Under the pieces are notes generated by a model. It was not told where the DNA came from. It did not search any database and saw nothing but the letters and a program-made list of their open reading frames with translations. From the NCBI RefSeq assembly GCF_003046295.1, contig NZ_PZZN01000001.1, forward strand, positions 576,714 to 640,713: a stretch of DNA of 64,000 nt, given 5' to 3'. Shown here in pieces: positions 26,025 to 36,059 of the stretch; the stretch's first letter is position 1, and the number at the start of each line of letters is the position of its first letter. Source of the DNA: Sphingomonas aerolata (GTDB lineage: Bacteria > Pseudomonadota > Alphaproteobacteria > Sphingomonadales > Sphingomonadaceae). Position numbers and translations under genes: made by a program.

Positions 26025-27023
26025 TCAGCCGAGTTCGACGACCAGCTTCCCGATCGCGGCGCGTGCGGCCATCTTCGCGATCGCCTTGCCACCGTCCTCC
26101 AGCGCGAACCGCTCGGTCACCCGCGGCGCGATCTTGCCGTCGCGCCACAGCTCGAACAGCGTTTCGATATGCGCCTGGTTGGCCTTCGGGTCACGGGCAG
26201 CGAACGCACCCCAGAATACACCGCACACGTCGCAGCTCTTGAGCAACGTCAGGTTGAGCGGCAGCCGCGGGATACCGGCGGGGAAACCGACCACCAGATA
26301 CCGCCCTTCCCAGGCGATCGAGCGCAGCGCCGGCTCGGCATAGTCCCCGCCGACCGGATCGTAGATCACGTCGGCACCCGCCTTGCCGACCGCAGCCTTG
26401 AACTGCTCGGCCAGCGCCTTGGACTGGTTTTTGTCGAACGGGGCGCGGGCATAGACGATTGTCGCGTCGGCACCCGCCGCACGCGCGGCGGCGGCCTTCT
26501 CCTCGGAGGAGACCGCGGCAACGACCCGCGCACCGAACGCCTTGCCAAGCTCGATCGCCGCAAGCCCGACACCGCCCGCCGCGCCCAGCACGAGCAACGT
26601 CTGCCCCGCTTTCAGATGCCCGCGGTCGAGCAAGGCATGGATCGTCGTGCCATAGGTGAGGATCAACGAAGCGCCCTCGGCAAAGTCGCGCCCCTCGGGC
26701 AGGCGGTAGAGCTTGGCCGGGTCGGCAACGACCTTTTCGGACAGTCCGCCATGACCGAGCATCGCGATCGCCCGGTCGCCGACCGCCCAGCCCTCGACCC
26801 CGTCACCGACCTCGGCGACGATACCCGCGATTTCGCCGCCTGGTGCAAAGGGGCGTTCGGGCTTGAACTGATATTTGTCCTCGATGATCAGCACGTCGGG
26901 AAAGTTGATCGCGCAGGCCTGGACGGCGATCACGACCTGCCCCGGCGCGGCGACCGGATCGGGCAGATCGGACAATATCAGAGTTTCAGGTCCGCCCGAC
27001 GCCTTCGACAGCAATGCCCGCAT
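26025..27023 (-). CDS. NADPH:quinone oxidoreductase family protein (MDR superfamily)
   Basis: A 332-aa medium-chain dehydrogenase without zinc-ligand cysteines. It has the groES-like N-domain ([32 protein letters not shown]) and Rossmann motif [19 protein letters not shown]. The [10 protein letters not shown] and [13 protein letters not shown] sequences are typical of zeta-crystallin-like quinone reductases. Its 5' end overlaps the end of leuD by 38 bp, so it is the last gene of the leuC-leuD unit. Confidence 0.87.
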   Translation of the reverse strand: MRALLSKASGGPETLILSDLPDPVAAPGQVVIAVQACAINFPDVLIIEDKYQFKPERPFAPGGEIAGIVAEVGDGVEGWAVGDRAIAMLGHGGLSEKVVADPAKLYRLPEGRDFAEGASLILTYGTTIHALLDRGHLKAGQTLLVLGAAGGVGLAAIELGKAFGARVVAAVSSEEKAAAARAAGADATIVYARAPFDKNQSKALAEQFKAAVGKAGADVIYDPVGGDYAEPALRSIAWEGRYLVVGFPAGIPRLPLNLTLLKSCDVCGVFWGAFAARDPKANQAHIETLFELWRDGKIAPRVTERFALEDGGKAIAKMAARAAIGKLVVELG

Positions 27024-27615
27024 AACCGCTTTCCCTCTCCAGAAAGGGGCGATGTTCAGCCACCGCCTCCTCGAATTTCGAAATCGCGGTATCTCTTGCC
27101 AGTGTCAGCCCAACCTCGTCCAGCCCCTCGATCAGGCATTGCCGGCGAAACGCGTCGAGTTCGAAGACGAAGCGGTCCTGGAACGGCGTGGTAACGGTCA
27201 TCGATTCGAGGTCGATCGTCACGCTGTCGGTCCGCGCCACCTCGATCAGCCGGTCGATCGCATCCTGCGGCAGGACGACGGCGATGATGCCGTTCTTGAA
27301 CGCGTTACCAGAGAAGATGTCCGAGAAGCTCGGCGCGATCACCGCAGCGATGCCCATGTCGGCGAGCGCCCAGGCGGCATGCTCGCGGCTCGACCCGCAG
27401 CCGAAATTGTCGCCCGCGATCAGGATCGGCGCGCCGGCATAGCGCGGATCGTCAAACACATTGTCCGGCTGCGCACGGACCGTCTCGAACGCGCCGCGCC
27501 CCAGCCCCGTCCGCGTGATCGTCTTCAGCCAGTGCGCTGGGATGATCACGTCGGTATCGACGTTCTTCGCCCCCCAGGGATAGGCGCGCCCCGAAACCGT
27601 CGAAACCGGATTCAT
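26986..27615 (-). CDS. leuD: 3-isopropylmalate dehydratase small subunit
   Basis: A 209-aa swivelling domain of isopropylmalate isomerase. Conserved: [35 protein letters not shown], and the NGIIAV loop. It pairs with LeuC. It is separated from leuC by a 41-aa membrane peptide whose ends overlap both genes by 4 bp, an unusual arrangement. Confidence 0.95.
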   Translation of the reverse strand: MNPVSTVSGRAYPWGAKNVDTDVIIPAHWLKTITRTGLGRGAFETVRAQPDNVFDDPRYAGAPILIAGDNFGCGSSREHAAWALADMGIAAVIAPSFSDIFSGNAFKNGIIAVVLPQDAIDRLIEVARTDSVTIDLESMTVTTPFQDRFVFELDAFRRQCLIEGLDEVGLTLARDTAISKFEEAVAEHRPFLERESGYAGIAVEGVGRT

Positions 27616-27737
27616 CGCGGGCCGGTCTCGGCCGGGGCAACGCGTCCGGTGCCCGGCAGCGTCCGCGCCGCCGCCATATAGGCTGCAACGCCACTCATCA
27701 CGGCACCGGCCATCAACAGCATCATCACACGCTTCAT
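27612..27737 (-). CDS. 41-aa membrane peptide encoded between leuC and leuD
   Basis: [20 protein letters not shown] opens the frame: a basic start and one hydrophobic helix (about residues 5-24), then a short polar tail ending ETGPR. The ATG overlaps the leuC stop (ATGA at 27734-27737) and its stop overlaps the leuD ATG (27612-27615), so it is read in a chain leuC-peptide-leuD. It could be a membrane anchor or signal-peptide-like leader, or simply a coupling device. Nothing known is recognised. Confidence 0.65.
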   Translation of the reverse strand: MKRVMMLLMAGAVMSGVAAYMAAARTLPGTGRVAPAETGPR

Positions 27738-29173
27738 AACTCTTGTCCCATCAGGTCGCGCACGTCGCTCAGCCGGCCCGTGACCGCGGCCGCGGCCGCC
27801 ATCGCGGGCGAGACGAGATGCGTGCGCGCACCCGGCCCCTGCCGCCCGACGAAATTGCGGTTGCTCGTCGAGGCGCAACGCTCGCCCGGCGGCACCTTGT
27901 CGGGATTCATCGCCAGGCACATCGAGCAGCCTGGCTCGCGCCATTCGAAGCCTGCGCCGGTGAAGATCCGATCGAGCCCCTCGGCCTCAGCCTGACGCTT
28001 CACAAGGCCGGATCCGGGGACCACCAGCGCGCGGACACCATCGGCGACCCGTCGGCCGTTCGCGATCGCCGCGGCGGCGCGCAGATCCTCGATCCGGCTG
28101 TTCGTGCAGCTGCCGATAAAGACATGCTGGATCGCGACGTCCTGCATCGCGGTACCCGGCGTCAGCCCCATATAGTCGAGCGACTTGCGCGCCGCCGCCT
28201 GCTTGGCGGGGTCGGCAAAGCTCATCGGGTCGGGGACATGACCGGTGATCGGCACGACGTCCTCGGGACTGGTGCCCCAGGTCAGGCCCGGCGCGATATC
28301 GCTCGCCTGCAACACGACCGTCTTGTCATAGGTCGCCGCCGCATCGCTCGGCAGCGTCCGCCACCAGGCCAGCGCGCGCTCCCACGCCTCGCCACTCGGC
28401 GCCATCGGCCGGCCCTTGATATAGGCGAAGGTCGTCTCGTCCGGCGCGACGAGGCCGGCCCGCGCACCCGCCTCGATCGACATGTTGGCGACAGTCAGCC
28501 GCCCCTCGATCGACATCGCGCGGATCACGTCGCCGGTATATTCGATCACATGACCGGTCCCGCCCGCAGCACCGAGCCGCCCGACGATCGCGAGGATCAC
28601 GTCCTTGGGGCTGACGCCGAAGCCCAGCGTGCCGTCGACGCGGACCTCCATCGTCTTCGACTGGCTCAGCAACAAAGTCTGCGTAGCGAGAACATGCTCG
28701 ACCTCGCTGGTGCCGATCCCGAAGGCGAGCGCGCCGAGCGCACCATGCGCCGAGGTGTGGCTGTCGCCGCATACCAGCGTCGAGCCGGGCAGCGTGAAGC
28801 CGAGCTCGGGCCCCACCACATGCACGATCCCCTGCTGCACCGCGGTCGCGTCAATATAGTCGATCCCGAACTCGGTCGTGTTGCGACGCAGCGCGTCGAG
28901 CTGCTGCGCGCTTTCGGGATCGGCGATCGGCAGCGGCACACCCGCGGCGTCGACGCGTGCGGTCGTCGGCAGATTATGGTCGGGCACCGCCAGCGTCAGA
29001 TCGGGCCGCCGCACCCGCCGTCCGGCGACGCGCAGGCCTTCGAATGCCTGTGGGCTGGTCACCTCGTGAACGAGGTGGCGATCGATATAGATCAAGCAGG
29101 TGCCATCGTCGCGCCGTTCGACGACGTGCGATGCCCAGATCTTTTCGTAGAGGGTCTGCGGACGGGTGGCCAT
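27734..29173 (-). CDS. leuC: 3-isopropylmalate dehydratase large subunit
   Basis: A 479-aa aconitase-fold enzyme carrying the [4Fe-4S] cluster for leucine synthesis. The cluster cysteines occur in [18 protein letters not shown] and [34 protein letters not shown] is the substrate loop. The start at 29173 ([16 protein letters not shown]) matches the family. It is the first gene of the unit leuC-41aa-leuD-quinone reductase. Confidence 0.96.
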   Translation of the reverse strand: MATRPQTLYEKIWASHVVERRDDGTCLIYIDRHLVHEVTSPQAFEGLRVAGRRVRRPDLTLAVPDHNLPTTARVDAAGVPLPIADPESAQQLDALRRNTTEFGIDYIDATAVQQGIVHVVGPELGFTLPGSTLVCGDSHTSAHGALGALAFGIGTSEVEHVLATQTLLLSQSKTMEVRVDGTLGFGVSPKDVILAIVGRLGAAGGTGHVIEYTGDVIRAMSIEGRLTVANMSIEAGARAGLVAPDETTFAYIKGRPMAPSGEAWERALAWWRTLPSDAAATYDKTVVLQASDIAPGLTWGTSPEDVVPITGHVPDPMSFADPAKQAAARKSLDYMGLTPGTAMQDVAIQHVFIGSCTNSRIEDLRAAAAIANGRRVADGVRALVVPGSGLVKRQAEAEGLDRIFTGAGFEWREPGCSMCLAMNPDKVPPGERCASTSNRNFVGRQGPGARTHLVSPAMAAAAAVTGRLSDVRDLMGQEL

Positions 29174-29299
29174 GCGGCCCCGTTAACCGATAATGCCTGC
29201 CACGCAAAGGTTCGCGGCAATTTTCATGCGCCGGACCATGGCCCTATCGCGTCGATGCGTGGTCCGCGTGACGACCGGGCGCGGCGCCGGGATCCGTCG

Positions 29300-30232
29300 T
29301 TACGCGTCTGCCAGCATCTGCTCGGCAAGGCGTCGGCCAGATAACCAGCCGCTCTCGATCCGCGGCGCCAGCAGCCAGTCGCCCGCCGCCCCGATCCGTT
29401 CGCCCGCATTCCACAGACAGCCGGACTCACCTGCCGCGGCGCGCGCATAGCGCCAGCGATGCCCGACACGGACGATCGGCGCGGGCAGCGCGTCGGCACA
29501 CTGCGCAGCGAGCGCCGCCTGTAGCTGGTCGACCACAGTCTCCGCCGCGTCTTCCAGATGATCGCGAGACCAGTCTGGCGTCGCCTGGACGACCCACGCC
29601 TCCGGACCATCGCGTCCCGGTTTCGCGCTGTTGCGCGCGGCCCAGCCGATGATGCCGCGATCCTTCAGCACGTCGTCAAAAATAGCGAGCGGCGTCTCGA
29701 ACGCGAACATCGCCGTCCAGCACGGCGCCGACCGGCTGTCCGCTGCGACGCGCGCCATCGCCGCGTCATGCGGTGCGAGCAGCCCCGCCGCCTGTTCCGC
29801 AGGGATCGCGACGACGACGCTGTCGAACAGCGCCGCGTCGCCCGGATCGAGCTGCCACCCCGTCGCCGTCTTACGGAGCGCGGTAACGTGGGTGTTCCAG
29901 CGGACGTCCGTCTGCGCCGCAAGATGCCCGACGATCGCGCTCATCCCCGGCGTCCCGACCCAGGCATCGGGCCCCGCCGCGGGCCAGCGCGCGACGACGC
30001 CCGCCGCCGCCCAGCCCTGCATCGCCGCCACGAAATCCGGGTCGCGCATCGTCAGATATTGCGCACCATGGTCGAACGCGATCGTGCCGCCGGGCGTCTC
30101 GACCCGCCGCGTCGCCATCCGACCACCCGCCCCGCGTCCCTTGTCGAACAGCGTCACCGTATATCCGGCCTGCTGGAGGCGCAGGGCACAGCTGAGGCCG
30201 GCAATTCCTGCACCAATGATCGCAACCTTCAT
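29300..30232 (-). CDS. FAD-dependent amine-oxidase-like oxidoreductase (RenA-like)
   Basis: A 310-aa NAD(P)/FAD-binding protein. The dinucleotide motif is KVAIIGAGIAGLSCALRLQQ at the N-terminus, followed by DKGRGAGGRMATRR, the GG-R-ATRR motif of renalase-like proteins. ATG 30232 is used; the longer frame is not family-like. The end (GAAGDWLLAPRIESGWLSGRRLAEQ) is the second FAD-contact region. Substrate unknown. Confidence 0.85.
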   Translation of the reverse strand: MKVAIIGAGIAGLSCALRLQQAGYTVTLFDKGRGAGGRMATRRVETPGGTIAFDHGAQYLTMRDPDFVAAMQGWAAAGVVARWPAAGPDAWVGTPGMSAIVGHLAAQTDVRWNTHVTALRKTATGWQLDPGDAALFDSVVVAIPAEQAAGLLAPHDAAMARVAADSRSAPCWTAMFAFETPLAIFDDVLKDRGIIGWAARNSAKPGRDGPEAWVVQATPDWSRDHLEDAAETVVDQLQAALAAQCADALPAPIVRVGHRWRYARAAAGESGCLWNAGERIGAAGDWLLAPRIESGWLSGRRLAEQMLADA

Positions 30233-30330
30233 GACGTCTCCGATCGACGATCCGCGGGACGGCGCGATACCGCTCCCGGGCCTAACCGACCAGCCTGAAA
30301 TCCCCCGGGGCCTATCGACCGGCGTATCGG

Positions 30331-32643
30331 TCAGATCGTCTCGGATCGCATCGTCCGCACCGTATAGACCTCGACCCCCTGCCATGTGTCGGAGTCGAAG
30401 CGGACGCGGATTTTCGATTTGCCGCGCGTGGTTTCGGGCGGCAGCGTATAGGTCCGGATGTTGCGGGCGGCGGTGACGTCACCCGTGAGCTGCTCGCGCG
30501 CCAACGGCGTGCCGTCGACCGAGATCCGAAAATCCTTGTTGCGCTGCCCGCCGCCATATTCGACCTGCAGCGTCAGCGGCCCCGGCGCGACCGCCAGGTC
30601 GAATTCGAAATATCCGATGTTCACGTTGCGGCTGCGGTCGGCGACATGCGACACCGCCGCCGAGTTGCCGCTGTCGGCGAACGCGTGGTCGACCTCGGGT
30701 TGCTGCTCGCCCAGCCGGATCACATCGACCGTCCGCGCAGCCAGTGCCGCCCGCTCCTGCGACGCACGCGCCCAGGCGAGCTGCGCAGTCGGCCACTCGG
30801 CGGTACCGAACCGGCGGAAATAGACCGCGGTGCGGTTGTCATGCTGCGCAAAAAACGGTCGCAGCGTCAGGTCGCCCGGCTTGCCCTGCCCGCCCAGTCG
30901 ATACCGGTGCAACCCGCCTGCCGCCGCCAGCACGGGTTCCGCCCGGTCGGTGACGAGCGCGGGGTCCGGCCCTTCGGACCGACCGTCCCCCGCGCCCATA
31001 TCGGCCGCCAGGACCAGCGGGCCGCTGAGGAACGCGACCAGCCTTGGATCGTCGGGCATCGCTTCGACGCGCACCGGCATGGGCAGCGACAAGGCGATCT
31101 GGTCGCCCGCCTTGAGCCCGGTCAGCAGCAGATACGCGCCGTCGCGCACGCCGGCCGTTCTGCCGTTCACCTGCAACAGCGGGGCGGTGCACCAGCCGGG
31201 CACGCGGAGCGCCAGCGTCCGTGGCGCCGTCCTGACCGCGATCCGCACCGTATCGCCGAGCGGGAATTGCGTATCGATGTCGAGCTTCGCCTCGGGGGCA
31301 TCCAGCGTGGAGGCATAATAGAGGTTGATCGCAACCGCATCGCCGCGCTTCCAGTAAATGCTCTCGCCGTGCTTCGAATGGCTTTCCATGCCCGACCCGA
31401 CACAGCACCAGAAATCCTCGGTCGGGCTCGAATGCACGCGCCCCATGCCCGGCGCCAGCGCGGTGAAATAAGTGAACATCCCCGTATCGGGGTGCTGCTG
31501 GCTCATGATGTGGTTGAGATGCGCGCGTTCGTAAAAGTCGAAATAGCGCGCATCACCGGTCCAGCCATAGAGATGCCGGGTCAGGCGCAGCATGTTGTAG
31601 CTGTTGCACGCCTCGCACGTCTGCTGGTCGAGCCGCTGGGCAAGCTTGCGCGGCTCGCCGAAATGCTCATGGTCCGAATTGCCGCCGATGACATAGCTGT
31701 GGTCGCGCGTCACGATCGTCCAGAATGACCGCGCGACCCTGGCATGATCGGTATCGCCGGTCAGCTCATGCAGCCGCGCCTCCCCCACGATCTTCGGGAT
31801 CTGGGTGTTGGCATGATGCCCCGCGAGGTCGTCGCGCGCGTCCCTGAGCGGGTCGACGATCGCGTGATGCCGCAGTCGTTCGGCAAGCGTCAGCCAGCGG
31901 CGATTGCCGGTCCGCGTGTACAGCTCGGCATAGGATTCGGTCAGCCCGCCATGCTCGGTCCGCAGGATGTCCTGCACCTGGACGTCGCTCAGTCCTTCCA
32001 GGATCGTGCCGAGATAGGTCCCGAGCCCGATCGCCACGGCCAGACCCTCTGCAAGCCCGGCATGCCGGTGCGCGTCGAGCACGCCCGCCATCACCTTGTG
32101 ATAAGTGTACAGCGGCACCCACCCTTCGTTCAGGCTGAACCCGGTCGACCGGATCTCCCGCTTGCGCAGTTCTTCGTACACGACCTTGCCATCGACGGTC
32201 TTGCCGTCGCGCTCGACGGTCGTCCCGCCGGCATAGCCATCCCCCTGCTTCCGCTGGATCGCCTTGAGTTCGGCGACGATATAGGCCGCGCGGTCACGGA
32301 ATTGCTGGTCCCCCGTCTGCGCATAGATCAGGGACAGCGCGCTGAGATAATGGCCGAGCGAATGCCCGGCGATCCCGCGCGACTCCCATCCGCCATAGAC
32401 TTCGCCCTTGGTCGGCAACCCTGCCCCGGCATGGAAATTGTGCAGCAGACGGTTCGCATCGAGTGACAGCAGATAGCGCTGGTTCGCCTGCACCGACGTC
32501 AGGAAGATCGACGGCCGCAACCGCACCTGCGACAGCGGAAAGGGGGTCGCCGCCGAGGGTGCACCCGCCGCCGGCAAGGCGAATGGCGGCACCGCCCCCA
32601 GCGCAATCCCTGCGCCTAGCGCACCGCGACGCGTCCAACCCAT
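30331..32643 (-). CDS. Glycoside hydrolase family 127-type protein (beta-L-arabinofuranosidase-like)
   Basis: A 770-aa secreted enzyme with a twin-Arg-like signal (TRRGALGAGIALG, cleavage near residue 27). The (alpha/alpha)6 barrel has GHSLGHYLSALSLIYAQTGD, and the zinc-site cysteines: CEAC at 343-346 and the pair C413-C414 in FWCCVGSGMESHSKHGE. In the characterised Bifidobacterium enzyme a Glu and three Cys bind zinc and one Cys is the nucleophile; the equivalent pattern is visible here. A beta-sandwich C-terminal region follows. It would remove beta-L-arabinofuranose from arabinose-rich glycans. It is isolated from the xylan cluster at 44-59 kb. Confidence 0.85.
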   Translation of the reverse strand: MGWTRRGALGAGIALGAVPPFALPAAGAPSAATPFPLSQVRLRPSIFLTSVQANQRYLLSLDANRLLHNFHAGAGLPTKGEVYGGWESRGIAGHSLGHYLSALSLIYAQTGDQQFRDRAAYIVAELKAIQRKQGDGYAGGTTVERDGKTVDGKVVYEELRKREIRSTGFSLNEGWVPLYTYHKVMAGVLDAHRHAGLAEGLAVAIGLGTYLGTILEGLSDVQVQDILRTEHGGLTESYAELYTRTGNRRWLTLAERLRHHAIVDPLRDARDDLAGHHANTQIPKIVGEARLHELTGDTDHARVARSFWTIVTRDHSYVIGGNSDHEHFGEPRKLAQRLDQQTCEACNSYNMLRLTRHLYGWTGDARYFDFYERAHLNHIMSQQHPDTGMFTYFTALAPGMGRVHSSPTEDFWCCVGSGMESHSKHGESIYWKRGDAVAINLYYASTLDAPEAKLDIDTQFPLGDTVRIAVRTAPRTLALRVPGWCTAPLLQVNGRTAGVRDGAYLLLTGLKAGDQIALSLPMPVRVEAMPDDPRLVAFLSGPLVLAADMGAGDGRSEGPDPALVTDRAEPVLAAAGGLHRYRLGGQGKPGDLTLRPFFAQHDNRTAVYFRRFGTAEWPTAQLAWARASQERAALAARTVDVIRLGEQQPEVDHAFADSGNSAAVSHVADRSRNVNIGYFEFDLAVAPGPLTLQVEYGGGQRNKDFRISVDGTPLAREQLTGDVTAARNIRTYTLPPETTRGKSKIRVRFDSDTWQGVEVYTVRTMRSETI

Positions 32644-32719
32644 GTCACTCTCCCAACCACGTCTTTAGACACAGGCTATCGGCTTCACTTGTCGGAGTAA
32701 ATCCCGGGACTGACATCTG

Positions 32720-32744
32720 CTGACGGTGTGATCGTGATCGTCAG
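32720..32744 (-). promoter_or_regulatory. Possible dyad operator upstream of the GH127 gene
   Basis: CTGACG (32720-32725) and CGTCAG (32739-32744) are inverted arms around a central GATC, about 80 bp upstream of the GH127 ATG. It could be a regulator site; no regulator gene is adjacent. Confidence 0.25.
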
Positions 32745-32784
32745 TGCGTCGTGATCCAGACCCGGCCGCACCTCTATGCGCGTC

Positions 32785-33000
32785 TCAGTCGCGCGGCGCG
32801 CGAGCGATCACCGCCTGAGCGGCCCGGAGGCGGGCCTTCCAGATCTTCACCGACGGATGCCCGGCCGCGAGGCCGGCGAGCCGCCCCTCGATCTGGACGG
32901 CCTCGTGCTTGGCTGCGTCGAGCTCGGCGGCTGTCGGCGCAGGCTGGATATTGGCGCGCGCGTGTGCGCCGGTGCGTCCCTTGCTCTTGGTCATGGCCAA
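32785..33000 (-). CDS. Small hydrophilic protein, unknown (71 aa)
   Basis: MAMTKSKGRTGAHARANIQP opens a 71-aa frame with a helical second half (AAELDAAKHEAVQIEGRLAG; VKIWKARLRAAQAVIARAP). It is basic and lacks any hydrophobic helix. Several other frames cross this stretch, but this one has the most protein-like composition. Start could be the third codon. Not recognised. Confidence 0.4.
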   Translation of the reverse strand: MAMTKSKGRTGAHARANIQPAPTAAELDAAKHEAVQIEGRLAGLAAGHPSVKIWKARLRAAQAVIARAPRD

Positions 33001-33089
33001 CGCGATGGCCCCGGATGCCGCGCCGCGTCAATGCGGAACGGTAGCGACACGGCCCGCTGTGGCGCGCGCAACACCCGAGCAAGGTCGCG

Positions 33090-33662
33090 TCAGCGCTTGA
33101 CGCGTTCCGCCATCGCGGCGTTGCCTTGGCCTGCCGCGACCGAACCTGCCGATCGTCCCGCCGCATCCTGGATCGTCCGGTCCGCACCCGCCGCCAGCAG
33201 CAGGTCGACCTGTGCCCGGCGATTGAACAGCGATGCCATCATCAGCGCAGTCTGCCCGGCATGATTGCGCGCGTTCACGTCGCACCCCGCCTTGAGCAGC
33301 CGCGCCGCGATCACATCCTCGCCCTTGAACGCGACACCCATCTGCGCGCTGTTGCCCTGGTCGCGATCCGGACGGCAGGCGTCGGCGCCCTTGCCGATCA
33401 GCGCGTCGACCGTAGCAAGCTGTCCGTTATACGCCGCCAGGATCACGGGCGTGAAACCGCGCTCGTCATAGGCATTGATGTCGGCGCCGGCCTTGAGCAG
33501 CGGATCGATCATGTCCGTGCGGCCGAGCCGGGCCGCCTCGAACAGCAGCTGCTGGCGACGTTCGGGTGATGGCAAGGCCGCGACCGCAGGGGGCATCTGT
33601 CGCTCGGTCGGAGCGGCCTGTGAACCGGCCGCGGCGAGCAGCGCGGCAAGATAAGTCAGCAT
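33090..33662 (-). CDS. Secreted ankyrin-repeat protein paired with catalase
   Basis: A 190-aa protein: signal peptide (MLTYLAALLAAAGSQA) and four ankyrin repeats (LLFEAARLGRTDMIDPLLKAGADI; GFTPVILAAYNGQLATVDALI; a diverged third repeat with GNSAQMGVAFKGEDVIAARLL; GQTALMMASLFNRRAQVDLLL). It follows the catalase gene by 70 bp. In Pseudomonas an ankyrin protein (AnkB) is required for full activity of the adjacent catalase KatB, so a catalase-assembly or protection role is likely. Confidence 0.82.
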   Translation of the reverse strand: MLTYLAALLAAAGSQAAPTERQMPPAVAALPSPERRQQLLFEAARLGRTDMIDPLLKAGADINAYDERGFTPVILAAYNGQLATVDALIGKGADACRPDRDQGNSAQMGVAFKGEDVIAARLLKAGCDVNARNHAGQTALMMASLFNRRAQVDLLLAAGADRTIQDAAGRSAGSVAAGQGNAAMAERVKR

Positions 33663-33692
33663 CGTCGGTCTCGTTTCCTTGAAGTCTGCCAC

Positions 33693-33726
33693 GGCAGGAG
33701 GCGCGCGCCATGCCGCGCCTCCTGCC
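33693..33726 (-). promoter_or_regulatory. Strong intercistronic hairpin between catalase and ankyrin genes
   Basis: GGCAGGAGGCGCG (33693-33705) and CGCGCCTCCTGCC (33714-33726) are perfect inverse arms with an 8-nt loop and no T-run on the minus strand. It may stabilise the catalase mRNA or reduce ankyrin expression rather than stop transcription fully. Confidence 0.5.
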
Positions 33727-33732
33727 CCGGGA

Positions 33733-35433
33733 TCAGCGGCCGCTCTGGCCCGGGTTGGCGGCGCGATAGTCCGCCACCGCGCGCGTCACGTCGGCGATCG
33801 GCACGTTCACCGCGGTTGCCAGGCGCGTGCCGAAGTCCTTGTCCGCCTGGTAGAAGTAGCTGACCATGATCGTCTTCGTCCGCGCCGACGTCACGACATT
33901 GAGATCACCCGCCAGGTTGGTCACCAGATCCGCCTTGTCCTGCAGCTTGAGCGCCCGGTAGAATTCGCCCGCCTGGGCGAAGTTGTTGGTCTTGGCGATC
34001 GGCTTCGCGTCGACGGTCGCGTCGATACCATAGGGCGCGGCGCGAAAGCGGGCATCGGTCGACTTTGCCGCGGTCGCCGCCGGGAAATAATTCACGTCGG
34101 ACGCGCGGTTGCTATGGTCGAGCTGGCCGTCCTGGTAATTGTTGACGACGCTCGCGAGCGGACGATTGACCGGCAACTGCATCGCATTGGCGCCGATGCG
34201 ATAGCGCTGCGTGTCCGAATAGGAGAACAGCCGCCCCTGCAGCATCCGGTCCGGCGAAGCCTCGATCCCCGGCACGAGGTTGGCCGGTGCGAACGCCGAC
34301 TGCTCGGTATAGTCGAAGAAGTTGGTCGGCACCTTGTTGAGCTTCATCTCGCCGATCTTGCGGAACGGCACGCCCAGCCATTCCTTGGTGTCGTCGAACG
34401 GATTATAGTCGAGCTTGGCGAACGCCGACGCCGACATCGTCTGCACCATCAGGTCCCAGACGGGGAAGTTGCCCTTGCCGATCTCGCCATAAAGATCGTC
34501 GGTCAGGTAGTTCCAGGTCGCGGTCGCGACCTGCGCGCCGTTCAGGTTGCGCACGCCCTGGCGGCTGATCCAGCGGAACTTGGCGAACATTGTTTCGCCC
34601 TTGGCATTCACCAGCTTGAAGGCATGGACGCCGTTGCCGTCCATCGTCCGGTAGGATGCCGGCGTACCGAGGTTCGAATAGACATGCGCGAGCATGTTGG
34701 TCGCCTCGGGCGTAGCCGAGAAGAAGTCGAAGAAGCGATTGGGGTCCTGCTTGTTCGTCACCGGCGAGGGCTTGAGCGCGTGGATCATGTCCGGAAACTG
34801 GATCGCGTCGCGGATGAAGAAGATCGGCAGGTTGTTGCCGACCAGATCCCAATTGCCCTGATCGGTGTAGAATTTGGTCGCAAAGCCGCGCGGATCCCGC
34901 ATGCCCTCGGGGCTGCCCGAGGGGTGGATCACGGTCGAGAAGCGGACGAACACCGGCGTCTGCTTGCCGGGCATGAACAGCGATGCACCGGTGATGCTCG
35001 AAATGTCCGCGGTCGCGGTGAACACGCCGTGGGCACCGGTCCCGCGGGCATGGACGACGCGCTCGGGCACGCGCTCCCGGTCGAAGCGTGCGAGCTTCTC
35101 GATCAGCGTCGTGTCCTCGAGCAGGACGGGGCCAAGATCGCCCGCCGCCTTCGAGTGGCGGTTCTCGCCGATCGGCGCACCATTGTCGCGGGTCATCTGC
35201 GGCGCGGCGACACTGGCTGAATCACCCTTGGCTTCGACGGTGCCGGCAACCCCGGCCTGCGCCAGCGCGGGCTTGCCGGCGCTGGACGGTGCCGCCGCGG
35301 TCGTCATGCGGGTTTCCGCCTGCGTCTCGGCCGGCGCCACCGTCTGCGCGGCAACCGGCTGAATCATGGCACCAGCCGATGTCGCAGCCAGCAGCATCGC
35401 CGTCACGGCCTGACGGCTCTTCACGTTCTTCAT
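33733..35433 (-). CDS. Secreted/periplasmic monofunctional heme catalase
   Basis: A 566-aa catalase. An N-terminal signal peptide ends near PVAAQ and is followed by an Ala/Thr-rich linker. The catalytic core has FDRERVPERVVHARG (distal His128), DLVGNNLPIFFIRDA (Asn200) and the proximal heme Tyr in RLFSYSDTQRYRIG. Export to the periplasm and the ankyrin neighbour resemble the KatB-AnkB pair. It decomposes H2O2 to water and oxygen. Peroxide control through the OxyR at 2.5 kb is possible but not shown by the sequence. Confidence 0.93.
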   Translation of the reverse strand: MKNVKSRQAVTAMLLAATSAGAMIQPVAAQTVAPAETQAETRMTTAAAPSSAGKPALAQAGVAGTVEAKGDSASVAAPQMTRDNGAPIGENRHSKAAGDLGPVLLEDTTLIEKLARFDRERVPERVVHARGTGAHGVFTATADISSITGASLFMPGKQTPVFVRFSTVIHPSGSPEGMRDPRGFATKFYTDQGNWDLVGNNLPIFFIRDAIQFPDMIHALKPSPVTNKQDPNRFFDFFSATPEATNMLAHVYSNLGTPASYRTMDGNGVHAFKLVNAKGETMFAKFRWISRQGVRNLNGAQVATATWNYLTDDLYGEIGKGNFPVWDLMVQTMSASAFAKLDYNPFDDTKEWLGVPFRKIGEMKLNKVPTNFFDYTEQSAFAPANLVPGIEASPDRMLQGRLFSYSDTQRYRIGANAMQLPVNRPLASVVNNYQDGQLDHSNRASDVNYFPAATAAKSTDARFRAAPYGIDATVDAKPIAKTNNFAQAGEFYRALKLQDKADLVTNLAGDLNVVTSARTKTIMVSYFYQADKDFGTRLATAVNVPIADVTRAVADYRAANPGQSGR

Positions 35434-35666
35434 CTCGATCCCTTAATCCTGCATGCCATCAGCGTGGCATCCCCGCACAGAGCGTGCGGCACCGCCGCCT
35501 CCTGATCGAGGACGCGCATCGCGCCAAACGGAGCTTCTGGATCACAGCAATCGAGCGGGACGATCGAGCCGCCATCGCCGTGCTCGCCGGACGATTGCCG
35601 AACGATCCTGACCGGGATAGACCGGCGCCGCTGACCTGTTCGATCCGAGCAGGGCGGCATGATCGC

Positions 35667-35880
35667 GTCGGTGCCCCGAAAGGGCTTAATAGGGAACGCG
35701 GTGAGGGTGGTTCGCCACCTGAAGCCGAGGCTGTCCCTGCAACTGTAAGCGGCGAGCGCGATGCATTTCGCTTCTTCCTGCAAAGGAAGGAGCAGCCACT
35801 GGGCCAGACGTTTCGTCATGAGGGCCTGGGAAGGCCGTGCATCGTGTGATGACCCGTGAGCCAGGAGACCTGCCGGCGTC
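35667..35880 (+). promoter_or_regulatory. Cobalamin riboswitch
   Basis: The conserved aptamer elements occur in order: CCCTGCAACTGTAAGCGG (from 35734), GCCACTG (35794-35800), TGGGAAGGC (35827-35835), GATGACCCG and the B12 box AGCCAGGAGACCTGCC (35859-35874). It is on the plus strand, 180 nt upstream of the TonB receptor ATG. A hairpin with arms GACCG-CACG/CGTG-CCGGTC (35951-35975) may be part of the expression platform. The leader before it (35434-35666) shows no further gene. Confidence 0.93.
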
Positions 35881-36059
35881 TGGTCGCTCTTGCCTGGCCC
35901 AGGGGGTGGCCGCGGCACGGTACTCCGTCGAGCGACGACGTGTGCGGTGGGGACCGCACGGGCATGCGTGCCGGTCGCAATCGCGTCCGGCTGGCGCGGA
36001 TGTCGGCCGTTCGCGGGAGGTCCCTGCCGGGTTCGCTAGACGCCCGGGGGATTACCGTA

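Noticed and set aside
33679..35220. 513-codon plus-strand frame opposite the catalase
   Set aside because: Antisense shadow; the catalase motifs on the minus strand are unambiguous.
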